Below, piece after piece: positions 45,340-54,454 of a DNA stretch of 64,000 nucleotides. Made by a program: the position numbers and the translations under genes. Source of the stretch: CBDCNP01 sp965222425 (GTDB lineage Bacteria; Acidobacteriota; Vicinamibacteria; Marinacidobacterales; DATDRI01); assembly GCA_965222425.1 (NCBI GenBank), contig CBDCTW010000022.1, forward strand, positions 1,029,280 to 1,093,279, given 5' to 3'. The first letter of the stretch is position 1. Each line of letters opens with the position of its first letter. Under the pieces are notes generated by a model. That model saw only the letters and a program-made list of their open reading frames with translations. It did no database searches and was not told the DNA's origin.

Positions 45340-48264
45340 TTAGAAGTCAAACTTAATACCCGCGCGCAGCACCCGCGGTTTTAAAAGCTCGGCCGGAGTA
45401 AGATATTTCGAATTGTCAAGCCGAAGGGCGTTCATCCTAATCACCGTGTTCGAATTGAGGACATTGAAGATGTCGGCGATTAGCGACACCCTAGCGTCTC
45501 CGCCAACAGGAAAACCCCATTGGACCCGCAGATCGAGAACAGTCTCTGTGTCGAACGTGTTAGTGCCAGCGGCTTCACCGGCGACGTCGATAAAAGTCTC
45601 GGAGAGGATTTCGGGGGAATCACTTTGGAAGATGCGCACCTCCGTCGCCCCTCTTGGAGACTCTTGACTGAATCTTTGATAGTTATCCGTGAGGGGAAAG
45701 CCGCTCAGCCGCTGCAGGAATCCGCTGAAAAGGAATCCATAAGGAGCCACGTAGGTGGCCTGCAGTTTAAATTGGTGACGCCGGTCCATCGCTAGATCCC
45801 CGAACGCGTTGATGTAAGAATTGGGGTTGGTGTAGTCCGCCCATGTGGAGCCCGCAAACGAGTTCGATACATTCCCTTGCCCCCGACCGACAACGTAAGA
45901 GGCCGAAAGTTGCCAGTTGTCACTCATCCTCTTGTCGAGGACGAACTCGACGCCGTCGTACTTCCGACTGAGCGGTGCCGGATCGCCAGGTCGATCACCC
46001 GGATTGGTCTGACGGATCGCCGGCCGACGGCCCAGGAATTCGGTTGGAAGCGTAAAGATGTCCAGTGGCTGGCCATTCAGCGGATTAGTCACGGTGATCC
46101 GTTGGTAAGCCGAAATTGGAACCGCGTCGTTGACAAAGCCGATTAGGTCGCCGTCGCGCTTGAAAATCCCCGTGGCTGAAAGGGACAGCTCCTCACCGAG
46201 CTGGTGTTGAAACCCTATCGTATAGACGTCGGTGTACTGGTTTTTCAAATTTGGATCGGCGGTTGGAAAGGCCGTCGGGTCTGGACGACTATCGCTTCTT
46301 AGCAACGTCTCTTCGCCCGCTTGCCACATACGGTCCCCGTTTAGATCCACCCAGTCGAACTCGCGGAAGGCTAAAACAGCGGGATTGATGGTGTTCAACC
46401 AGATGGCCATAGGTTGGCTGTAGTATCGTCCAGCGCTCCCCTTGATGATCGTTCTGCCACTCCCGGTGACATCCCATACCACGCCGAGCCTCGGAGCTAT
46501 GTTATTGAAATTAATGATACCGCCCTGCTCAGGAAAGACCTGTAGAGGCTCAAAGGCTCCACCTCCGACACTCGACTCGGTAACCGTCCCGTTCGAGTGA
46601 TCGTACCGGATACCAAGATTCAATGTCACCCGTTCTCGCAAGACCCACTGGTCCTGAAAGTATAGGTTCCAAATATTAAACTCGAAGTTCCTGTCGGACG
46701 GAGAGTTGTACAGCCGAACCCGAAACGGATCCCCATTGAAAAGTAAATGGTGGACGTCTGGCGTTTGGGAAATGCAGGCCTCACTGCAACCAGTTAGCTC
46801 ATTGGCGCCTCGAGCCCCTTGGAGAAAGCCTAGGGCCAAGTTCGGCGTTTTCATGAACTTGATTCCCATCTTAAATTCATGGCTTCCGCCAGCCCAATTC
46901 TCTTTGAAGTGGGTCAGGTCTGCCCTGGCCTGATGTCGGTTCCGCTCAACTCTGCCGATGGTATGAAAGTCACCGCCGCTGATGATATCGGTCGCTTGGT
47001 CTACATAAGCCGTGGAGCCATCGTTGTTCGGGTTGCTCACCGGAATATGGTAATATCCAAGGGCTCCCCGAACTTGAAGAAGTGTGCTGTCGCTGATGAC
47101 ACTGGTCCACTGCAACATTGGGATGCGGTTTGTTTTTACAAGAGCCATCCACGTTCGCGGGTCGTCTGCGTTGCGGAAACTAGCGGTGGCTGTGAAGGGG
47201 AAGTTTGAAAACACCCGGCGGTGGTATGAACCCATCAGTGTGTTTGAGTCAGAGAGCTTTACGGTTCCTTTCACGAACAACTGTTTCTCGGTGTTGCCTA
47301 ATGGGACTGGGAAATCCGACTTGATCTCCTGCGAATCCTGATAGCGATAATTTGCAAAAAACCAGGCCTTTTCCTTCTTAATTGGACCTCCCAGGAAACC
47401 CGAGGCGTCCTTGACGTGCTCGAATCCGCTCGCGACCGTGAGTCCTTGTGCCCTTAGGTCGTCCGAGACATTATCGGCTTCAGTGCCCCTATTCTGAAAA
47501 TAGAAGCTTGCTCCTCCGCTGAATCGGTCACCGCCCGATTTGGTGATGTAGTTGAAAACGGCTCCGCTGGCATCGCCATACTCGGCAGTAATGCCCGCTG
47601 TCGTGAGTTGGATTTCTTGGATTGTGTCGATAGACACCTGCGTGGAGGTAGCGCCGGTTAGAGAGTCGTTCGTATAGATGCCGTCCAGGCTGTATTCGTT
47701 CTGACGCACGCTTCCGCCATGAACGACATTGATGGGAGAAAAGTTGTAGTTGGCATCGATCACACCGGGGAGGAGGTTCAAGATCTTGGTGTAGTCTCTC
47801 GCGAAGGGTATGTTCTCCAGGGTGTCCGGATCGGCGAAGTTGACGAGTCCCGAGCTACGGTTATCAATCAGGGGGCTCTCGCTGGTCACGGTCACCGCTT
47901 CCGCCACCCCCGCCAGCTGGAGCTGGACAGCTACTGGGAGGGACTGTCCGGCCAACAGGAGAATCCCCCCACGCTTGAGGGACTCGAATCCCTGGATCTC
48001 GAAGCTAAGGGCGTACGTCCCTGGAGACAGGTTGACGAACCGGTAGGCTCCCTCTGCTCCCGTCGCCCGAACCTGTTGCCCACCGAGAAGCTGCGGGCTA
48101 GCCACGGTCACGCTGACGCCCGGTAGCCGCGCGCCCGTCGAGTCACTGACGGTTCCAAAGATGATTCCGGCCACTTGCTGAGCCGCTGCCGTGGGAGCTG
48201 CTACCCAGCCACACGTCATACAACCCAGAAAGAGAAGCAAATATCTCCAGCTTTTGAGCCTCAT
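45340..48264 (-). CDS. TonB-dependent receptor, Oar-like, with carboxypeptidase-regulatory domain
   Basis: 974 residues. A signal peptide (ending TAAAQQ) is followed by a carboxypeptidase-regulatory-like beta domain (~30-115, IFGTVSDSTGARLPGVSVTV), a plug domain (~120-250, VTVTSESPLIDNRSS...NVVHGGSVRQNEYSLDGI) and a 22-strand-type outer-membrane barrel ending in Phe (GIKFDF). It imports oligomeric or large substrates, or proteins, across the outer membrane using TonB energy. It is an obvious entry route for the peptides that the local hydrolases process, though no SusD-like partner is present. ATG 48264 follows GGGGGGAGA. The terminator at 45161-45194 closes it as a single-gene unit. Confidence 0.93.
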   Translation of the reverse strand: MRLKSWRYLLLFLGCMTCGWVAAPTAAAQQVAGIIFGTVSDSTGARLPGVSVTVASPQLLGGQQVRATGAEGAYRFVNLSPGTYALSFEIQGFESLKRGGILLLAGQSLPVAVQLQLAGVAEAVTVTSESPLIDNRSSGLVNFADPDTLENIPFARDYTKILNLLPGVIDANYNFSPINVVHGGSVRQNEYSLDGIYTNDSLTGATSTQVSIDTIQEIQLTTAGITAEYGDASGAVFNYITKSGGDRFSGGASFYFQNRGTEADNVSDDLRAQGLTVASGFEHVKDASGFLGGPIKKEKAWFFANYRYQDSQEIKSDFPVPLGNTEKQLFVKGTVKLSDSNTLMGSYHRRVFSNFPFTATASFRNADDPRTWMALVKTNRIPMLQWTSVISDSTLLQVRGALGYYHIPVSNPNNDGSTAYVDQATDIISGGDFHTIGRVERNRHQARADLTHFKENWAGGSHEFKMGIKFMKTPNLALGFLQGARGANELTGCSEACISQTPDVHHLLFNGDPFRVRLYNSPSDRNFEFNIWNLYFQDQWVLRERVTLNLGIRYDHSNGTVTESSVGGGAFEPLQVFPEQGGIINFNNIAPRLGVVWDVTGSGRTIIKGSAGRYYSQPMAIWLNTINPAVLAFREFDWVDLNGDRMWQAGEETLLRSDSRPDPTAFPTADPNLKNQYTDVYTIGFQHQLGEELSLSATGIFKRDGDLIGFVNDAVPISAYQRITVTNPLNGQPLDIFTLPTEFLGRRPAIRQTNPGDRPGDPAPLSRKYDGVEFVLDKRMSDNWQLSASYVVGRGQGNVSNSFAGSTWADYTNPNSYINAFGDLAMDRRHQFKLQATYVAPYGFLFSGFLQRLSGFPLTDNYQRFSQESPRGATEVRIFQSDSPEILSETFIDVAGEAAGTNTFDTETVLDLRVQWGFPVGGDARVSLIADIFNVLNSNTVIRMNALRLDNSKYLTPAELLKPRVLRAGIKFDF

Positions 48265-48715
48265 AAAATCTCCCCCCACTAAATTAGAGTCTTTTGTCAT
48301 CTGCCATCAAGAGCTTCCCACGGAGCGTACTGAGTCCCCCGTGCGTGCATCCTTCATACACGACCACGTCTTCCAATGCAAGCACACCGTATGCCACTGC
48401 CCACCAAAGGGATATTTACCTCGTAAAGGATTGAGAAAGCATCAGGTTCCATAGTTCCCTGAAAAATAGGAAAAATGGCGAATATCCAAAAGGATGGGGT
48501 CATCCGTGCCCCGGTCAAGAGACAGAGCCCACTCTCGGCCCGAACATCCGCGGTGGAGATAGCTTGTAAGCACCTGCCAAGACCGGAGATATGTTCAAGG
48601 CGTAGTCCTCGTGCCCCGCGAGCGGCGTTGATTCGAGATTTCGGATTGATTCTGTTCGGAAAAATGGAGCGGGGACGTTCCGCTCGGAATAAAGTCTTCG
48701 CTTGACCGGTAGGGA
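48265..48715. other. Upstream region of the TonB receptor gene, non-coding
   Basis: About 450 bp without a gene. It carries a possible promoter (48353-48381) and a long leader for the receptor. No riboswitch or operator is recognised. Confidence 0.4.
48353..48381 (-). promoter_or_regulatory. Possible promoter of the TonB receptor gene
   Basis: On the minus strand, TTGCAT and TATGAA with a 17-bp spacer, about 90 bp upstream of ATG 48264. A moderate match to consensus. Confidence 0.35.
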
Positions 48716-49972
48716 CTACTGGTGCTTGATCACTTTCCCCTCTTTCATGACGAAGCTCACTTCCTTGAGAGTGCGAATATTCTCTAGCGGGTTCTGGGGA
48801 GTCGCGATCAGATCGGCCGCGAGGCCTGGCTTAACGGCGCCCCGGGTGTCCTCAACGCCCAACATCCGTGCGGCGTTTGTCGTCAAGGCCTGAAGAATCG
48901 CTTTCGTCGGCAGTCCTGCTTCAACGTAGTTATCTATAAGGGAGATCCCCAAAACGCCTCGGGTCTCCTCGGGCACCACAATGCCCACATCTGCTCCGAA
49001 GACCAGGGTTATCCCTGCATCGTACAGCCGCTTGAGCTCTCCCAGTCGCGCCCGGTAGCGTTTTTCCGGGTTGGGAATGCCTCGTTCGCGGAGCATCACC
49101 ATCGTGTCCAAATTTGGAATGACGGCCACGCCTTTTTCCTTGATGAGACGAAGCGTTTCATCTGTGACAAAAAGAGCAGGCTCCACCGAACCGACGCCTC
49201 CCTCGACCACGTTGCGGACCCCCGCATCGGTTGCGGCGTAGGCGGCCACCTCGAGGCCTGCCTTGGTGACCTCTTCAACGACGAACCGGACGTCTTCGAC
49301 CGAGTAGATGTACGGCTCATAATCGACCGCGATCTTGATCACCTTGGCGCCAAAATGAATGTTCTCCCGGATGGCTTTTTTCAGCTCATCCTTCGTGTCC
49401 GCGTGGAGGTAATCGGGGGCGGAAGAATACCGCCTCTCGCGATGCACAGGAAGACCACCGCCAAAAGGAGCAATCAGGCGGCCGGAGTTGATAATCGTCG
49501 GTCCCAGTACGATGCCGTTCTCGATGGCTTGCCGGAGGTCGGTGTCGGCGTAGTTGCCTGCAACGCCGTCGTCACGGATGGTGGTGAACCCCGCCTCCAG
49601 GATTTCACGCGCGTGTACCACACCCAGAATCGCCCGGTAGCCGGTGGTCGAGGTCATGAGGTTGAGGAACAGGCCTCTGGTCTTGGTGTAGCGGGCACAG
49701 ACATGCGTGTGACAATCGAAGAGCCCGGGCATCACCGTGCTATCCGAAAGATCGATCACGGCAGCGCCGGCCGGAATCGTGACGTCGGCTCCCACCGCTT
49801 TGATGGTGGGACCCTCGACGAGAATGACGGCATCATCAATAGTGGTGCTGCTTTCTGGATCCACCAGCTTGCCAGCCTTGATTGCGGTCACCTGAGCCTC
49901 GGAGTCCGTGGGCTCGAGGGCACCGATTACCCCCATTGCAAAGAGGCCTAGAATCAAAAGAGTCCTTTTCAT
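48716..49972 (-). CDS. Exported amidohydrolase homologue with lost metal ligands
   Basis: 418 residues: a signal peptide (~1-26, ending SEAQ), AGKLVDPESSTTIDDAV, FDCHTHVC (HxH kept), Lys in KVIKIAVDY (kept) and Asp in VFGADVGI (kept). The two middle ligand positions are lost: AAYAATDAG stands where family members have AAHAHG, and GSVEPALF where they have SIEHG. It probably cannot hold the normal binuclear site. The reading frame, length and RBS (AAGGA) are intact, so the protein is expressed or decaying slowly. It is transcribed alone. Confidence 0.85.
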   Translation of the reverse strand: MKRTLLILGLFAMGVIGALEPTDSEAQVTAIKAGKLVDPESSTTIDDAVILVEGPTIKAVGADVTIPAGAAVIDLSDSTVMPGLFDCHTHVCARYTKTRGLFLNLMTSTTGYRAILGVVHAREILEAGFTTIRDDGVAGNYADTDLRQAIENGIVLGPTIINSGRLIAPFGGGLPVHRERRYSSAPDYLHADTKDELKKAIRENIHFGAKVIKIAVDYEPYIYSVEDVRFVVEEVTKAGLEVAAYAATDAGVRNVVEGGVGSVEPALFVTDETLRLIKEKGVAVIPNLDTMVMLRERGIPNPEKRYRARLGELKRLYDAGITLVFGADVGIVVPEETRGVLGISLIDNYVEAGLPTKAILQALTTNAARMLGVEDTRGAVKPGLAADLIATPQNPLENIRTLKEVSFVMKEGKVIKHQ

Positions 49973-50248
49973 GGTTTTTTCCTTCGCGCTGGTTGCAGAT
50001 GAGACGGCTCGTCATGGAGAGAGAACGTAGCTGCGGAGGAAGAGTCTAAAGGACGCTATGGAGTCTGTCCAATCTACGTTGTGGACGGCCGGTTGTGGAC
50101 GGCGGCTCGAAGCAAGGAAGCTTGACCGGGAGAAGCGTCTCAGACTATACGTCAGGCGCCAAGCTTGTGGATGCCGAAAGTTGTTCGAACGAGGCCTTCT
50201 TTGAAGGAGCCCGGGCGTCCGCCACGGGCGCAGGATGGGAGGGATCGA

Positions 50249-50407
50249 ATGATTAAGGGTACCGAAAGGACCCGTCTATCACCCGCGCTTTTGACCGGCC
50301 TAGCCGTCATTCTCTTGGGTGCGACGGCTTGTCCCGTCGTCGAACAGAACGACGCCGTGGACCCCAGCTTTCTACCGGCGTTGCGATGGCGACTGGTAGG
50401 ACCCTAA
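50249..50407 (+). pseudogene. BNR/sortilin-like exported protein, N-terminal relic
   Basis: 52 codons: a lipoprotein-type signal (LTGLAVILLGATAC), then DPSFLPALRWRLVGP and TAA. The LRWRLVGP ending is the usual beginning of ~1000-residue exported BNR-repeat (VPS10/sortilin-like) proteins, where RGGR normally follows. The rest is absent. GGGAGGGATCG precedes ATG 50249. Confidence 0.6.
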
Positions 50408-50427
50408 TACAAAGTTGGTCGTTGAAT

Positions 50428-50458
50428 TTGCATCTCGACAACGATATGTGAGTATAAT
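50428..50458 (+). promoter_or_regulatory. Putative promoter of the diheme cytochrome gene
   Basis: TTGCAT (50428-50433), a 19-bp spacer and a perfect TATAAT (50453-50458), 39 bp before ATG 50498. It overlaps the site where the BNR relic ends. Confidence 0.5.
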
Positions 50459-50497
50459 TCCGATAGCAGAGAATCAGAGCGTGAACGGGGGTGGAAG

Positions 50498-52021
50498 ATG
50501 AAACCTAGTGCGGGAGAGGCTCGGGAGCTTGGCGGCTCGACTCAGCTAGTCGTGGGCGGTAAGAAACTAAAGTGGGTCCTGCCGTTCGCTTTGATCCTTC
50601 CCTGTCTCCTGCTGGGGGGCTGGAGCTTCTCCCAGCAGGTCGATCGACAAAGCGAGCTCGTCGCCAAGGGCAGGGAGCTATTCTTCAACGAGACCTTCGA
50701 TGGAAACGGCAGAACCTGCATGACCTGTCACCGGCCCGAAGACAACTACCGGATCACGCCCGAGTTCATCGCCACCCTCCCGGATGACGATCCGCTCTTT
50801 GTGGCCGAGTACAACCCCGATCTCAAGGAGCATTTCGAAAAACCCGATTTGATGCGCAAGTACGGACTCATTTTGGGAAACCAGGATGGGGATGACGACC
50901 TGGAGAACAAGTACGTCATGCGCACGGTTCAGACCCTTCGCAGTGTCCGTACGTCGATCAATGGCTCCGCATTTGAGGGGTTCGAGAACAAATTATCTTA
51001 CCTCCCGCCACTCACGGGTTGGGCCGGTGACGGCTCACCGGATGGAACGCTCCGTGGCTTCACCAATGGAGCCATCAAAGCACACATGACCAAGACGCTG
51101 AACCGGGTGCCAGGCGTCGACTTTCGGTATGCGACGGACGAAGAGCTCGATGCCCTGGAGGCGTACATCCTCACCCTGGGAAGGCAGGAGGAGCTGAGCC
51201 TTCCCCTCCCTTTGAAGGGTGAGGTAGCTCGGTTGGGACAAGAGCTTTTCATCGACAAAGATCAAAAAAACGCCCGGTGCAACACCTGCCATATCAATGC
51301 TAGTGGTTCGGCCATGAGCGCCGATGCCCGAACCCAAGGGCGATGGGTGAACCTGGGGAGCCTTCACCTGAATACCGGTGAGGAGAATCTAACCAATCCC
51401 TTGCTTCAGATGCTTCCCATCGACGACGGCTTTGGTGTCGTGGGGGTGACAACCTATCGCGGTGAGACGCTGCGGACGGGGCTCTTTCGAATGAACACGC
51501 CTCCCGTTGTCGAGGCGGCGGATGCCGGTCCTCTCTTCCACGCCGGCTTCCTTAACTCGGTCGAGGAGGTGGTGGCCTTCTATAACGAGGATGCCTTCAA
51601 CAATTCGATCTCAGGGCGCAACATGGCACGCGATTTTGGCGGTCCCACGAATCTGAGTGCCACCGAGGTGCTGGCGCTCGGTGCGTTCCTCAGAGTCATC
51701 AACGCGCTGGACAACATTCGGGAAAGCACCGAGCTCCTGGAGGAAAGTCTGGAACAAGGTTGGTTGGAACGTGAAGACAGGAAGCGCTTGCTTCGCGAAG
51801 CCAACTACGAGACGGAGGACGCCATCATCGTGCTGGCAGGTGTTAATCTACATCCCATCGCCGTGGCGCGCCTTAGGATGGCGCAAGAACTTACCGAGCA
51901 AGCTCTGGACAGTGCGCTCTCCAGAAACCGTCTTACCCAGCAAGCCATCGAGGCCCACAAGAAGGCGAGGCGAGAGCTGGTAGAAAGCCCTGAGGAAACC
52001 CAGGCCGGGGGCAAGGGCTGA
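50498..52021 (+). CDS. Diheme cytochrome c, peroxidase/MauG-like
   Basis: 507 residues. A non-cleaved or late signal/anchor helix (~25-46, WVLPFALILPCLLLGGWSF) is followed by two c-type heme motifs, CMTCH (~74) and CNTCH (~263), in the arrangement of bacterial diheme cytochrome c peroxidase/MauG-like proteins, with GFTNGAIKAHMTKTLNRVPG and LRTGLFRMNTPPVV between. It is longer than a classic CCP, with an extra helical, charged C-terminus. It would move electrons or oxidise a periplasmic substrate. GGGGGTGGAAG precedes ATG 50498. Confidence 0.82.
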   Translation: MKPSAGEARELGGSTQLVVGGKKLKWVLPFALILPCLLLGGWSFSQQVDRQSELVAKGRELFFNETFDGNGRTCMTCHRPEDNYRITPEFIATLPDDDPLFVAEYNPDLKEHFEKPDLMRKYGLILGNQDGDDDLENKYVMRTVQTLRSVRTSINGSAFEGFENKLSYLPPLTGWAGDGSPDGTLRGFTNGAIKAHMTKTLNRVPGVDFRYATDEELDALEAYILTLGRQEELSLPLPLKGEVARLGQELFIDKDQKNARCNTCHINASGSAMSADARTQGRWVNLGSLHLNTGEENLTNPLLQMLPIDDGFGVVGVTTYRGETLRTGLFRMNTPPVVEAADAGPLFHAGFLNSVEEVVAFYNEDAFNNSISGRNMARDFGGPTNLSATEVLALGAFLRVINALDNIRESTELLEESLEQGWLEREDRKRLLREANYETEDAIIVLAGVNLHPIAVARLRMAQELTEQALDSALSRNRLTQQAIEAHKKARRELVESPEETQAGGKG

Positions 52022-52048
52022 GCCCGGCCTTGTCTTGTCCGCCCGGCT

Positions 52049-53200
52049 CTACGCCCCCCAGATCTCTCGATATACGCGAAGCCAGTTCTCTCCCATGACT
52101 TTGCGGACGTCGGCGGTCGACCAACCCCGCGCGATCAAGGCGCGGGTCAGGTTCGGCGTCTCGGAGGGATTCTCGAAGCCCTTCACGAAAATCGATGCGT
52201 CGACGAACATGTCCCGAGGGAAGATGGCCCGATTGACGTTGCCGTAGTCGATGTTCCGCCCTTCCACGAAATCGGTTGCGAATCCGATGTGGTCGGCACC
52301 GACCAGCTTCCGCACGTAGTCGAACTGATCCACGTACTCTTCCACCGTCAACTGTGGGATTTCGTCCAGGTGAGCATTGGTCCTGTTGCGCACCAGGAAG
52401 TCGTTCACCGGTGTAAGGCCAATCACTCCGCCGGTCTCGACCACCGCTTCGATGATCCGGTCGCTGACGCACCGCGGGTTGTCGTTCAGCGCTTCCACGT
52501 TGCTGTGACTGCAGATAACCGGGCGGCCGGCCGATATCTCGATGGCATCGAGACTCGTTTGCTCCCCGGTGTGTCCTCCCACGTCGAGCGCGATATTCAG
52601 GTGATGAATTTCTTCCACCAGGCGGCGCCCCGCCCGCGTCAGGCCGAGATCGTCCTCCAGACAGCCCCCGCCAAAGATGTTGGCCACGTTGTACACCGGA
52701 AGCACGATGCGGAGCCCCAGCTCGTAGTAGGCGCGAAGGACGGTTTTGGGAGGACCGAACTTGGCATTTTGCGCGTCCCCCAAGACGTCGGCACCCTGCC
52801 AGCCGAACACCATGGCCAGCTTTCCTTGCCGGCTGGCCTCTTCGATTCCCTTGACCGTGGTCGCGACGACCAGCTCGTCTCGGTGGGCGTCGATGAAGTT
52901 GTAGTCGTCCGCAAAGGACTGTACGCCTCCTTTGGACCTATGCCAGCAATCGACGCCTCCCGCCCTGAACTTCGCCAGGGTGCTTTCCATGAGCGCTATG
53001 GGGTTCAATCCGTCCACGACGGTCGTCGAGCGGTGGATCGCCGTCGCATCCTGCTCGGCGCTTTCGCCCCTGTCCTGTCGGTGCGCCGCGGAAGCTTCGG
53101 CAAGGGCAGGCTCTCTGCCCCAGGCCGTCGAGCCCCGTGCCAGGGTGGCAGCCGAGGCGCCAAAAACCGCCGCTTGTCGCATGAAATCTCTACGGTTCAT
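52049..53200 (-). CDS. Tat-exported M19-like (membrane dipeptidase family) protein, noncanonical site
   Basis: 383 residues. The NRRDFMRQAAVFGASAAT signal is of Tat type. The family landmarks GLTRAGRRLVEEIHHLNIALDVGGH, PVICSHSNVEAL, RIIEAVVETGGVIGL and IGFATDF are clear. The first zinc motif, normally DGHND, reads DGLNP, and the bridging Glu of the GIEG-type motif reads GWQG. Two or three metal ligands are therefore missing, although the downstream His residues remain. It may be a noncanonical subgroup with a different chemistry. ATG 53200 follows AGGAG. It is the last gene of the D-aminoacylase/M23 operon. Confidence 0.82.
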   Translation of the reverse strand: MNRRDFMRQAAVFGASAATLARGSTAWGREPALAEASAAHRQDRGESAEQDATAIHRSTTVVDGLNPIALMESTLAKFRAGGVDCWHRSKGGVQSFADDYNFIDAHRDELVVATTVKGIEEASRQGKLAMVFGWQGADVLGDAQNAKFGPPKTVLRAYYELGLRIVLPVYNVANIFGGGCLEDDLGLTRAGRRLVEEIHHLNIALDVGGHTGEQTSLDAIEISAGRPVICSHSNVEALNDNPRCVSDRIIEAVVETGGVIGLTPVNDFLVRNRTNAHLDEIPQLTVEEYVDQFDYVRKLVGADHIGFATDFVEGRNIDYGNVNRAIFPRDMFVDASIFVKGFENPSETPNLTRALIARGWSTADVRKVMGENWLRVYREIWGA

Positions 53201-53227
53201 CACTCTTCTCCTCTGAGCTCCCAGGCC

Positions 53228-54445
53228 TCACTCACCCGCTGGCCGAACCAGCCAGCTCTGGAGTGGATTCCCGCGCTCGATGACGCTCACCCCGGGTCGG
53301 GCAGCGTCGTTGAAGCCCGCCACCGTCCGCTCGAAGTTACTGAACAACGCCGGCAATCCCTTAGCCTCCAGCCATTCCGGTCCGGTCATTAGATTGAAGT
53401 GAACGTGGGGCACCAAGGCATTAGAGTTTCCCACCCGGCCGATGAACTGACCCGCCTTCACGGGGTCGCCGACTTTGACCGGGATGCTACCAGCCAGGAG
53501 ATGGCAGGTCAACGAGTACTCACCGTCACCGTGGTCTAAGGACACGAAGTTGCCGGCAAAAACATCCCCGTCCTCTTCGAGGAGCTCCCGCGCCGCGGTC
53601 TTTCCGATAGGGTAGTCCGGTATGTCGTTTCGGACGTCCACCACCACCCCATCGCCGGCCGCGTGCACCGGCTCACCATGGCCGTAGTAGTCATTGGGTT
53701 CTTTCCCATCGGTTCGATAAAGGAGACCGTTCTCCCCCACTTTCACGAAATCCCAACCATAAGTGGTGAGACCGTTGAGACCGGTGCGCCGGTGGCCGGT
53801 GGAGAGATCGTTGCCCGCGTAGACCGCCCAGGTGCCCTCGAAGGGAAGCCTCAGGGTGACCTTTTGCTGGTAATAGACGACGGGAATCGTGAACGTTACG
53901 ACTCCCGGCTTGCCTTTCGCGTCGCGCATCCGGAAAACGAGCTCGATAGAATCCGCGTTGGCGAACACCGGCCGGGAAAAGGGGATTCTGACCCAAGAGA
54001 CATTTTCCCCGGGCGGCAAATCCGGTCCGGCGTGCTTCTCGCCCTCCGGCTTCCCGTAGACCTTGGTGAGATAGTATTCCTTGGTCATTGCGTAGGCCCC
54101 CTGGATCCACTCCATGCGCTCCAGGTACCCTCGGGGGTATATCTCACGCCAAACGGTTTCCTCTCCGCGTGTAAAGACGGCTTCGACTTCCTCGATAGCG
54201 AGGGCTTCGCTTTCCTGCGACTCGATGACCAGATGGAACAACCAGGTGAGCTTGTAGGGATCGGAGTTGGCGACGCGGGCGGGCGATGCCGGGTCCCGCT
54301 CGATGCCCTCGACGGCGGCGTAGACCACCGAGGGCACCGTCCGGATACTGACGTCGAACGTCCGACTCTCGCTTCCGGAGCATCCGAGAACGGCCGCGAG
54401 CAACGCTGAGAGTGCGGATAGAAAAAGAAGCTTATGAAACCTCAT
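53228..54445 (-). CDS. M23-type metallopeptidase lipoprotein #2
   Basis: 405 residues: the lipobox LLAAVLGCSG, an N-terminal beta domain (FDVSIRTVPSVVYAAVEG), then the M23 domain with GNDLSTGHRRTGLNGLTTYGWDF, SLTCHL and VPHVHFN as zinc-site candidates, and the GNPLQSWLVRPAGE tail. It is collinear with the protein at 20357-21556, including the stretched His-Asp spacing. GAGGAGG precedes ATG 54445. It lies 9 nt after the D-aminoacylase stop, in the same operon. Possible target: peptidoglycan stems or D-residue peptides (inference from neighbours). Confidence 0.85.
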   Translation of the reverse strand: MRFHKLLFLSALSALLAAVLGCSGSESRTFDVSIRTVPSVVYAAVEGIERDPASPARVANSDPYKLTWLFHLVIESQESEALAIEEVEAVFTRGEETVWREIYPRGYLERMEWIQGAYAMTKEYYLTKVYGKPEGEKHAGPDLPPGENVSWVRIPFSRPVFANADSIELVFRMRDAKGKPGVVTFTIPVVYYQQKVTLRLPFEGTWAVYAGNDLSTGHRRTGLNGLTTYGWDFVKVGENGLLYRTDGKEPNDYYGHGEPVHAAGDGVVVDVRNDIPDYPIGKTAARELLEEDGDVFAGNFVSLDHGDGEYSLTCHLLAGSIPVKVGDPVKAGQFIGRVGNSNALVPHVHFNLMTGPEWLEAKGLPALFSNFERTVAGFNDAARPGVSVIERGNPLQSWLVRPAGE

Positions 54446-54454
54446 GACGCCTCC

